This document shows positions 57,887 through 64,000 of a stretch of DNA of 64,000 nucleotides, in pieces. Below the pieces are notes generated by a model. It saw only the letters and a list, made by a program, of their open reading frames with translations, searched no databases and was not told the DNA's origin. The translations under genes and the position numbers were made by a program. The DNA is taken from positions 47,806 through 111,805 of the forward strand of contig JARGPI010000024.1 of NCBI GenBank assembly GCA_029213005.1. The letters are read 5' to 3'. Position 1 is the stretch's first letter; each line of letters opens with the position of its first letter. The stretch comes from Verrucomicrobiales bacterium. GTDB lineage: Bacteria; Verrucomicrobiota; Verrucomicrobiia; Verrucomicrobiales; DEV007.

Positions 57887-57939
57887 GGCGAATGGCGGTT
57901 AAGTTTTTCCACTCGCCTCCGACGCAATCCGTTAAATAC

Positions 57940-57984
57940 TCACGGTTGAAGATCAGATTTGAGCGGTTTTAGCGTTTTTGCCAT
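57940..57984 (-). CDS. Possible 14-residue leader peptide ORF upstream of the giant gene
   Basis: An ATG at 57984 opens MAKTLKPLKSDLQP and a TGA stop. A good Shine-Dalgarno-like AGAGGA lies about 8 nt upstream of the ATG, whereas the giant gene start, 53 nt downstream of this stop, has none. It could be a leader peptide or an upstream ORF that affects translation, or it may be chance. It is too short for coding statistics. Confidence 0.3.
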   Translation of the reverse strand: MAKTLKPLKSDLQP

Positions 57985-58014
57985 ATAAGAGTCCTCTATC
58001 TTATTAAAAACTTC

Positions 58015-58060
58015 TTTACCTAGACGGCCAAATTTTTTACCTATCTCGCCAAATTTACCG
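58015..58060. promoter_or_regulatory. 21-bp direct repeats in the promoter region of the giant gene
   Basis: TTTACCTA followed by GCCAAATTT occurs at 58015 and again 21 bp on at 58036, and a third TTTACC begins at 58054. The 21-bp spacing places the copies on one face of the helix, which fits binding sites for an AraC-type dimer. They lie about 130-175 bp upstream of the giant gene start. Confidence 0.45.
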
Positions 58061-58282
58061 AATTTTTCAACCCAAACCCTCGATTTACAGCAATCTTACT
58101 GTCAACACTTTAGGCAACCCTAACAATCCGGATACCTACCACAACCCTCACTAACTAATCTCGGCTAACTATATATAGATCTTAAAAATCGAGACCCAAA
58201 CTGCCTGAATAAGACAGCCGGATACTCCGAATCATGTTTTTATACCTGACATTGCCCCAAAACATGCAAACCCGGACCGGGA

Positions 58283-59173
58283 TTACGAATTTGAACCGGC
58301 ATCAAAAATAGAGCCTGATCGGAGTCTGAATTGCCGGGGAGTGGTGCCGGTGATCTTTTTAAATTGAGTCGTGAATGAACTCTGACAGGAAAATCCGTGA
58401 TCCTGAGCGACATCGATGATTGCGGCATCGGTTTCGGACAGTGCTTTGCAAGCCAACTGAATCCGGATCATCGTTGCGAAATTTCTAGGTGAAAGCAAAT
58501 GAGTCTCCTGGATGATGCGGGTCAGCTTCCTTGTCGAAACCCCGACCGCTTTCGCAATTTCCTCGTTGGTCAAGGTCCGGTCGCAGTTCGAAGAAATAAA
58601 ATCGGTAATCCGCTCAATCTCTTCCGCGTGTTTCACATCGCCGGTCAACCCCGGGAGCCCTGATTCCGGCGAATCCGGCTCGGTGCCATTGACGGGTCGG
58701 AACACTCCGAGCACACCCACGGTCTTACCCTGTTGATTCTTCAAGGGCCATTTGCTGGTGATACTCCAGACGAGCCCGTCGCAATTGGAATAGAACGCCT
58801 CCCGATAATTGTAAATCGGACACCCCTCTTTGATCACTTTCTCGTCGGCTTTAATAAAGCCATCGGCGATGTTTTGGGGAAACAGATCCCGATCGGTCGT
58901 TCCAACAACTTCCTCCGGGCGATTCAAACCTAACTGAAGCCGCATGCCGGAGCAGGCATACAAATACCTACCGGACCGATCTTTAATTGAGACGTTTACC
59001 CCGGGAAGATACTCGACCATATCGAGCAACACCCCCAGTGCACCGACTTCCTCCATGAAACTCTGGTGAATGGTTCTGAGAATTCCCAGAAACAGTTCCG
59101 AGTCCCGTTCGGAAGTCCGGCGGTTGGAACGCCGGACTTTCGCGTAAGAGATACTGGAGTCTAAATCAGGCAT
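58283..59173 (-). CDS. AraC-family transcriptional regulator with a PAS sensor domain
   Basis: A 296-residue protein. Residues 53-160 form a PAS domain (MVEYLPGVNVSIKDRSGRYL, then DRDLFPQ, ending VGVLGVFRPV), a likely ligand, redox or other small-molecule sensor. Residues 184-286 hold the double helix-turn-helix of AraC/XylS proteins: NEEIAKAVGVSTRKLTRI, then AAIIDVAQDHGFSCQSSFTTQFKKITGTTPRQFR. It is soluble. It lies 396 bp upstream of the giant gene, same strand, and is a prime candidate for its regulator, though nothing in the sequence proves that. Confidence 0.88.
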   Translation of the reverse strand: MPDLDSSISYAKVRRSNRRTSERDSELFLGILRTIHQSFMEEVGALGVLLDMVEYLPGVNVSIKDRSGRYLYACSGMRLQLGLNRPEEVVGTTDRDLFPQNIADGFIKADEKVIKEGCPIYNYREAFYSNCDGLVWSITSKWPLKNQQGKTVGVLGVFRPVNGTEPDSPESGLPGLTGDVKHAEEIERITDFISSNCDRTLTNEEIAKAVGVSTRKLTRIIQETHLLSPRNFATMIRIQLACKALSETDAAIIDVAQDHGFSCQSSFTTQFKKITGTTPRQFRLRSGSIFDAGSNS

Positions 59174-59370
59174 ATTCTTTTGAAATTGGAGCGCTACTTA
59201 AAAGCTCATCCAATCACCTCCCTATATAGTATGCAATTTCCGGAAGGGTCGTTAAGAACCATGAGGTCATTATTGACAAAGAAAGTTAAATCCTTTTTAC
59301 CACCCCGAACAATCAACTTAACTAACAGATAGAAAGCAGCCTACAAAACTTGCAAGCTTAAGATATCCGT

Positions 59371-60120
59371 TCAATTCGTGGTTTTCTTAAGGCGGAATTT
59401 CCGGGTGTATCGGGACGGCAAAATACCAAAACATTCTTTGAAACACTTCGAGAAATAACTCAAATCGTTATAGCCGACTTTGAAGGCGACATCTGCGACC
59501 TGCACTCCGCCTTCTCTCAAAAGAAGCTTTGCTCTGCTCAATCTCAGAATTTTAATGTAATCCTGAGGAGGCAATCCAGTTTCCCGCTTCACTTTCAGAA
59601 ACAGAGTTTTGCGGTCCATATGGAGCATTTTCGCCAGCTCAATGACGCCAAAGTTTTCGAACTCAATATTCATCAGAACCGTCTGATCGACTTTCTGCAG
59701 AAAGGGAGACGGTCTAACAACCTGACTACAGATTTCGATCGTCTTGGACACCTTGAGATTCAGCAGCTCTTCGGAAACATTAAGAGGAAGAACTTCCGCC
59801 GCACCGGCTTTGAATCCGACGACTTCATCCGCTTCAGTGATATCAGGAAAAAGCAGAATCAGAGGAATGTTCCGGGAAATGGGACTCTTCTTCAAATATT
59901 CGCCCAGCGCCAACATCGCTTTCCGGTTCGAAGCTAACGAAATCAGAATCGCCGCGGGAAAGGGAGTTTTGATCGCTTCAATCGCAGCCTTACGGTTGTC
60001 CGCGAGCAGCGTGGAATACTTATCGCTCACTTTCGGGGCGATCACCGGCCGCCCTTCGATCACAAGCAGGCGGGATTTATCGACCCGAAGAATGTTTAAA
60101 TTGGAAAGATTATCGGTCAT
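59371..60120 (-). CDS. Pseudo-receiver/AraC transcriptional regulator, copy 1
   Basis: A 249-residue protein. Residues 18-125 look like a CheY-type receiver, but the phospho-acceptor position is Ser61 (PAAILISL) and the switch-lysine position is Leu113, so phosphorylation by a histidine kinase is unlikely. Residues 145-240 form the AraC-type HTH pair (MDRKTLFLKVKRETGLPPQD, then VADVAFKVGYNDLSYFSKCF). A close paralogue follows 450 bp upstream on the same strand and shares architecture and motif spacing. Such signal-independent receivers usually act in dimerisation or bind other ligands. Target genes unknown; the giant gene is the nearest large one. Confidence 0.82.
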   Translation of the reverse strand: MTDNLSNLNILRVDKSRLLVIEGRPVIAPKVSDKYSTLLADNRKAAIEAIKTPFPAAILISLASNRKAMLALGEYLKKSPISRNIPLILLFPDITEADEVVGFKAGAAEVLPLNVSEELLNLKVSKTIEICSQVVRPSPFLQKVDQTVLMNIEFENFGVIELAKMLHMDRKTLFLKVKRETGLPPQDYIKILRLSRAKLLLREGGVQVADVAFKVGYNDLSYFSKCFKECFGILPSRYTRKFRLKKTTN

Positions 60121-60570
60121 TCGGAATAATGGTTGGATAGGTTATTTTCAGGGCGGGAGAACTCAGATGTCAGACGGCGGGTCACGCCCGGGAGACTTAG
60201 AAACTCCCACCAGGCTGGAGTGACGGAGACCTGACGCAACACTGTCGGGTAGACGGACAGCTCCGCAGTGTCATTTGAACGCAGACAACCAAACCGATCG
60301 ATTAGCGACATATCCGAAGATCTTTCCGGCTTTTCGATCTGACTGGCAGAACCGCGAAGCCGAAATTGCGCTTCAATTAACTCTGCCGAAAGAATTCCTG
60401 TTGGTAAAATTGTCATACTCCCCCACTCCACAACAAGCTCCACCACTTGCTAATTTAAGTATCCTCCCCATACTGAAATTCAGCAATCCCCCAGAAGGAG
60501 GGGGCGCGATCTCGCTATTGTTGCTCAATCCCCTTAACCAAGGCGATTCAACGGCCCCGGGGGCCATCAC
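60121..60570. other. 450-bp intergenic stretch between the two pseudo-receiver regulators
   Basis: No convincing gene; the short frames here lack family signatures. Small inverted repeats are present (GGGAG/CTCCC at 60190-60208; ACACTG/CAGTGT around 60240-60275), together with a GC-rich palindrome at 60553-60565. The length and structure suggest a regulatory region for the downstream regulator gene. Confidence 0.5.
60553..60565 (-). terminator. GC-rich palindrome just after the second pseudo-receiver gene
   Basis: GGCCC CGG GGGCC lies 5 nt beyond the stop codon of the minus-strand gene. The stem is short but GC-only. There is no U-tract, so termination is uncertain. Confidence 0.3.
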
Positions 60571-61302
60571 CTAAGTATATTTTTTCACAAAATCAGAGGG
60601 GGAAATACTGAAATAATCTCTGAAACACTTCGAAAAGTAGCTGATATCCCTAAAGCCAACCTGCTCAGCGACCTCCGCAATAGTCATGGTCCCTCTTTTC
60701 AGCAGATGACCGGCTCGACAAATCCGGAGATGACGAATGTATTCCTGAGTGGTTTTGCCGGAGTCAGTCTTTACCTTTCGATAAAGAGTTTTCCGATCCA
60801 TATTCAAATACTCTGCCAAATCCTCCATCTGAAATGAACGGGTCCGGAAGTGTTGAAAAACGGCATCGTCCACTCGCTGGAGAAACTTGGAAGGGAAGTG
60901 GCTCTGGCTTCGCTTCAGAACCACCCGGTTCGCCCGGATTCTTAATAACTCACCTCTCGTGGAGTGATCCAGCACATCGTTAGCCCCCGCTTCGAGTCCC
61001 CGGATCTCCTCATACTCGGTGACTCGATCCAGAAAAAGGATCACCGGGATTTTTGAGTACTCCTCCTCGCTCAGTAAATCACGACAGAAATCGATGTTCT
61101 CATCATTTCTCCGGGTCAATGCAATCAAAATGGCTTGAGGCAACCGGGTCTTCAAATAGTCACGAGCTTCCGCCTCCGACGAAACGGTCATGATTTGATA
61201 CTCCGGACCAAGCTCCTCCGTCAGCACCTTCCCATCTTCAATTATAAGAAAGAGAGGCTTTTCATTTTTTAGAATATTAAATTTTTCTCTCTCGGAAGAC
61301 AT
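60571..61302 (-). CDS. Pseudo-receiver/AraC transcriptional regulator, copy 2
   Basis: A 243-residue paralogue of the downstream regulator. The receiver-like part (17-125) keeps the fold motifs (KIPVILFLDRV, GLEAGANDVL), but the phospho-acceptor position is Ala61 (PQAILIAL) and the switch-lysine position is His113. The AraC HTH pair covers 145-240: MDRKTLYRKVKTDSGKTTQE, then IAEVAEQVGFRDISYFSKCF. The tandem arrangement with copy 1 points to a local gene duplication. Both could bind as homo- or heterodimers to related sites. Confidence 0.82.
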   Translation of the reverse strand: MSSEREKFNILKNEKPLFLIIEDGKVLTEELGPEYQIMTVSSEAEARDYLKTRLPQAILIALTRRNDENIDFCRDLLSEEEYSKIPVILFLDRVTEYEEIRGLEAGANDVLDHSTRGELLRIRANRVVLKRSQSHFPSKFLQRVDDAVFQHFRTRSFQMEDLAEYLNMDRKTLYRKVKTDSGKTTQEYIRHLRICRAGHLLKRGTMTIAEVAEQVGFRDISYFSKCFRDYFSISPSDFVKKYT

Positions 61303-61418
61303 TAAAAATCAAGGGTCAAATGACTCGATTGAACACAATACCCACGGTAGCGACCTCACGTTAGGAATTATGTGGCTTATAGTTTAACACGAAGGACAAG
61401 CGGGCCAAAAGGTTTGAT

Positions 61419-62057
61419 TCACTTCCGCCATCCGATTTGATCAGCCACATCTTCATCCATAAAAACTTTTGATCCCCGCTTATAGCCCAGGGCGGCACCA
61501 TCCAGGGCGACCAGACCGTCGTGATCACACTTGCCCGGCTTTATCACCGTCTCCTTTTGAGGTAAACTCTGGGTGGACCCATATCGTTTGGCAATTTGCG
61601 CCTCCGCCAGCTCATGAACAAATACCGGCCCCTTCAGCTCTTCCAGCAGATCGACAATTTGGTCCATCCCGTACTGAACCTGCTCATCGAAATCTGAGGA
61701 GAACATGAGCGTGGACCCCGAGAAGTCGGCAGGGTCATCAAGCAGAAAATCATCGTCGTCCGGATCGTCGTATAGATACACCGAACCGTAGGAGAGCGCC
61801 GCCATGTCTGCGAGGGACGACTCGAGGGCCTGAAGCGCATCGGTCTGCCGGTCATCCAACTCGGCCTTCTTTCCCCGATTGACCACAAGCGTCGCCAAAG
61901 CAGTCATTTCGTCATGAGTCAGCGACTTCAAACAGTCACGAGTCAACGCTTCTGAATCAGGTGGTGATGGATTGGGAGTTGAGCCGTCACCATTTCCGCT
62001 GAGGATGCTATCAGCTGCTTTTTGCCTGGTTTCCGCTGTATCCTCGTTGAATTTCAT
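61419..62057 (-). CDS. Small protein sharing modules with the giant protein N-terminus
   Basis: A 212-residue protein without signal peptide or LEPR motif. Residues 37-90 (LTHDEMTALATLVVNRGKK, then LDDRQTDALQALESSLADM) resemble the first helical module of the giant protein (residues 93-135). The last ~31 residues (LVALDGAALGYKRGSKVFMD, then EDVADQIGW) resemble giant residues 255-283 (IVELEGSILGYAEGTNVFID, then ENAAGMEWF). The protein stops just where the giant runs into its metalloprotease motif. A very acidic loop (DDPDDDDF) lies in between. It could be a truncated relic, or a working partner such as a chaperone or an export or assembly factor for the giant protein. Function unknown. Confidence 0.65.
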   Translation of the reverse strand: MKFNEDTAETRQKAADSILSGNGDGSTPNPSPPDSEALTRDCLKSLTHDEMTALATLVVNRGKKAELDDRQTDALQALESSLADMAALSYGSVYLYDDPDDDDFLLDDPADFSGSTLMFSSDFDEQVQYGMDQIVDLLEELKGPVFVHELAEAQIAKRYGSTQSLPQKETVIKPGKCDHDGLVALDGAALGYKRGSKVFMDEDVADQIGWRK

Positions 62058-62244
62058 CTCCCCCTCAACTCATTCCCCGGATATCCATACCCATCTACAC
62101 TCACTCAAACACTATAGCGTAAACACCCCCTTTCTGTTAAGAGCTATGAGGTTAAAACAGGAGGATTCACCCCTTATTCCGCACAAAGTGACGTATTTAC
62201 GCCTATTTTCAAATCGCACACCTCGCTTGATTTCAATCGCTCCA

Positions 62245-63927
62245 TTACCTAAGCAAAAATTCACGGGCATCAGAGACCACCTCTTTTAGGCAACCCGGCT
62301 CAAACGGAGAGGCAAAACCAACCGATGTGAGCAACTCGGCATAACTCAGCGAACCGCCCAGCTGACACAACGCCACATACCGCTTCATCGCCTCGTCCCG
62401 ATCGGTCCGGGCCAGCTTCCAAAACTGCAGAGCACCGGTCAACGCCAGTGTGTAGTCGATATAGTAAAACGGTGCCCCGAATATATGCGACTGCGTTTGC
62501 CACATCCTGCCGCTCGACTCCTGCGGGAGATCCCCATACTGAAACCATGGCACGTAAGTCTTCTCCATCTCCCGCCACTTTTCCGCCCGCTGATCGGGCG
62601 AACAGTCCGGTGCATCGTAAACTTCGTGCTGAAAGTGATCGACCGCCACGCCGTAGGGAATAAAACTGAGCGACGATGCCAAATGAATCCTCCTCAGTTC
62701 ATCCGCCCGGTCCCCGCCATAGAACAAATCCATGTATGGCCAAGTCAGAAACTCCAATCCCATCGAATGGATTTCACACGCCTCAATCGTGGGCCAGATC
62801 ATATCCGTGAGAGGCTGCTTCCGGCTCGACCAGCTCTGGAAAGCATGCCCCATCTCGTGAGTGAAGACATCGACATCGTGCTGCGTTCCATTGAAGTTGG
62901 CATAAATGAAAGGCATTCCCAGTTGAGTGAAGAATTCACAGTAGCCACCCGGAGCCTTTCCCTTTCGCGACTTCAGATCAAGCAACCCCATCTCCAGCAT
63001 CTCATCGAAAAACCCATCGAGACCGTTCCCCATCGCCCCGAACATTTCCCTGGCCCGCTCCACCATCCAATCGTGATCGCCCAGCGGCACCGGATTCCCC
63101 TTCGGACTCCGGAAATTGCGATCCCAGAACATCAAAGATTCCACCCCGATCGTTTCCGCCTGCTGATCCGCCAACTCCAACGCAAACGGCACCAATTCCC
63201 GCAGCACCTCCTCCCGGAATGAGGCCACCTCCTCCGGCCCGTATCCGATTCGGTGCATCTTCAGATATCCCACCTCGGTATAGGAACGAAATCCCATCCC
63301 TTCGGCCATCCGGTTCCGCAGCGATACCATCTCTCCATAGATCCGATCAAAATCCCCGGCCCGCTCATGTAGCCACTCTGACCGCGCCCGGGTTGCGCCC
63401 TCGCGAATCGCACGGTCCGGATTTTCCTGATAGGGAGGAAAGTCAGACAGGGTCAACGTCTCCCCGCCAAACTCGATCTGTGCGCTGCCCAGTAAAGCGG
63501 TGTACTCCGACTCGAGCTGAGCTTCCTTCTCGAGATCTTTCTCTATCGACGGGTCGAAAGTAGCGGCATCACATCGCCACAACTCGAATACCTGCCTTTT
63601 GAATCGTTCTTCCAGGGCATCGATGCAAGGAGACGCCAGGATCGCCTCTTTGATCCGGGTTTGTAGATTGATATACTTTGGCCACTCGGAATCCCGGTGA
63701 TCCAGAGCGGCTTTGTAGTCAGGATTTGTTGTATCCTGAGTGAACCTGATTTCCGTTAAAGAATACCACTCCTTTACTTCGCTATACAGAGCATCCCATT
63801 CCAGGGTAAGCGAAATCGCCTCCTCCGGATCGTCGGTATTTTGGATCCGCCGAAGCAAATCTTCATAGCGGGTCTTCATTTCAGTGTAGTCAGGAGCGGG
63901 AACCTTGTAGTCGGAAAAAGCATTCAT
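62245..63927 (-). CDS. M3-family oligoendopeptidase (PepF-like)
   Basis: A 560-residue cytoplasmic zinc peptidase from the ATG reading MNAFSDYKVPAPDY; the frame continues upstream, but this start fits family N-termini. The active site is His357-Glu358-x-x-His361 (THEMGHAFQSW), with the distal Glu expected in the IEACEIHSMGLEFL segment about 28 residues later. IFGAPFYYIDYTLA and the C-terminal helices are also typical of the M3B branch. Such enzymes trim short peptides. It lies 187 bp upstream of the mini-paralogue gene on the same strand and probably has a housekeeping role unrelated to the giant protein. Confidence 0.9.
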   Translation of the reverse strand: MNAFSDYKVPAPDYTEMKTRYEDLLRRIQNTDDPEEAISLTLEWDALYSEVKEWYSLTEIRFTQDTTNPDYKAALDHRDSEWPKYINLQTRIKEAILASPCIDALEERFKRQVFELWRCDAATFDPSIEKDLEKEAQLESEYTALLGSAQIEFGGETLTLSDFPPYQENPDRAIREGATRARSEWLHERAGDFDRIYGEMVSLRNRMAEGMGFRSYTEVGYLKMHRIGYGPEEVASFREEVLRELVPFALELADQQAETIGVESLMFWDRNFRSPKGNPVPLGDHDWMVERAREMFGAMGNGLDGFFDEMLEMGLLDLKSRKGKAPGGYCEFFTQLGMPFIYANFNGTQHDVDVFTHEMGHAFQSWSSRKQPLTDMIWPTIEACEIHSMGLEFLTWPYMDLFYGGDRADELRRIHLASSLSFIPYGVAVDHFQHEVYDAPDCSPDQRAEKWREMEKTYVPWFQYGDLPQESSGRMWQTQSHIFGAPFYYIDYTLALTGALQFWKLARTDRDEAMKRYVALCQLGGSLSYAELLTSVGFASPFEPGCLKEVVSDAREFLLR

Positions 63928-63990
63928 AGGCAGAGAAATCCTACATCCCCCCGGCTCTGTCCGCCAAAGCAAATATCGTCACAGTCGTTT

Positions 63991-64000
63991 TGTACCCTGT
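63991..64000. repeat. Partial TGTACCCTGT motif at the window edge
   Basis: The last ten bases match the first ten of the TGTACCCTGTAC repeat seen at 12392 and 35644. It lies upstream of the M3 peptidase start. The rest is outside the window, so whether an inverted partner follows cannot be seen. Confidence 0.4.

Larger units (their letters stand above)
57887..58282. other. 396-bp AT-rich non-coding upstream region of the giant gene
   Basis: Between the giant gene and the PAS-AraC gene. It contains the leader ORF and the 21-bp repeats listed separately, plus T-runs and ATATATAGATC near 58,170. I see no other gene or RNA. The promoter(s) of the giant gene probably lie here. Confidence 0.6.

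Noticed and set aside
17144..57819. Many long plus-strand frames opposite the giant gene, up to 388 residues (35969-37135)
   Set aside because: They are shadows of the repetitive, Gly/Thr/Asp-rich minus-strand coding sequence. They have no family motifs, mutually overlap, and recur wherever the giant's repeats recur.
17129..57886. Repeats of the giant gene as a CRISPR array or minisatellite
   Set aside because: There are no identical 24-40 bp repeats with unique spacers. Similarity is at protein level over whole domains of 80-220 residues.
62485..63222. 245-residue plus-strand frame within the M3 peptidase
   Set aside because: It is the antisense of a gene with an intact HExxH active site. 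Its His/Arg/Pro-rich composition is typical of a shadow frame.

Overview
The window looks like chromosomal DNA of a Verrucomicrobiota or related PVC-group bacterium. This is inferred from a LEPR-type giant protein, an FG-GAP/ASPIC protein, a sulfatase, a ceramidase-like hydrolase, a di-heme peroxidase and AraC regulators fused to pseudo-receivers. No rRNA, tRNA, CRISPR array, phage gene or transposase gene was recognised.

Left part (1-17,000): a truncated isochorismatase-family hydrolase, an RRM RNA-binding protein and two small unknown proteins are followed by a tight plus-strand group (C45-type N-terminal-nucleophile hydrolase, neutral-ceramidase-like hydrolase, zinc alcohol dehydrogenase) and a lipoprotein MsrB. 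Next come a di-heme cytochrome c peroxidase and an S41 protease on the minus strand. A divergently placed sulfatase is split by a one-base frameshift in a run of eight C. Between the sulfatase and the next genes lie a 218-bp element with 30-bp terminal inverted repeats and a 39-bp perfect hairpin built on TGTACCCTGTAC. The minus strand then carries a NagA-like deacetylase coupled to a sugar-isomerase-like TIM barrel, and an ArsR regulator coupled to a large FG-GAP/ASPIC protein.

Centre (17,129-57,886, minus strand): one uninterrupted 13,585-residue reading frame occupies about 64% of the window. From its N-terminus it has a LEPR motif, a matrixin-like HExxHxxGxxD site, five beta-helix units with RTX-like patches and jelly-roll-like segments, filamentous beta repeats with four ~222-residue super-repeats, an autotransporter-type beta-strand array, 18 Calx-beta domains, PKD-like domains with an unrelated island inside, a VCBS/cadherin-like domain, further autotransporter-type arrays alternating with a recurring linker module, and a PKD/Ig-like end. 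It is probably a secreted or surface adhesin or matrix protein. No standard signal peptide or C-terminal sorting signal was seen.

Right part (57,887-64,000), also minus strand: upstream of the giant gene are a possible 14-codon leader ORF, 21-bp direct repeats, an AraC regulator with a PAS domain, two paralogous AraC regulators whose receiver domains lack the phospho-acceptor Asp, a small protein that shares short modules with the N-terminus of the giant, and an M3 oligoendopeptidase. The regulators and the mini-paralogue suggest a dedicated locus controlling the giant protein; that link is inference.
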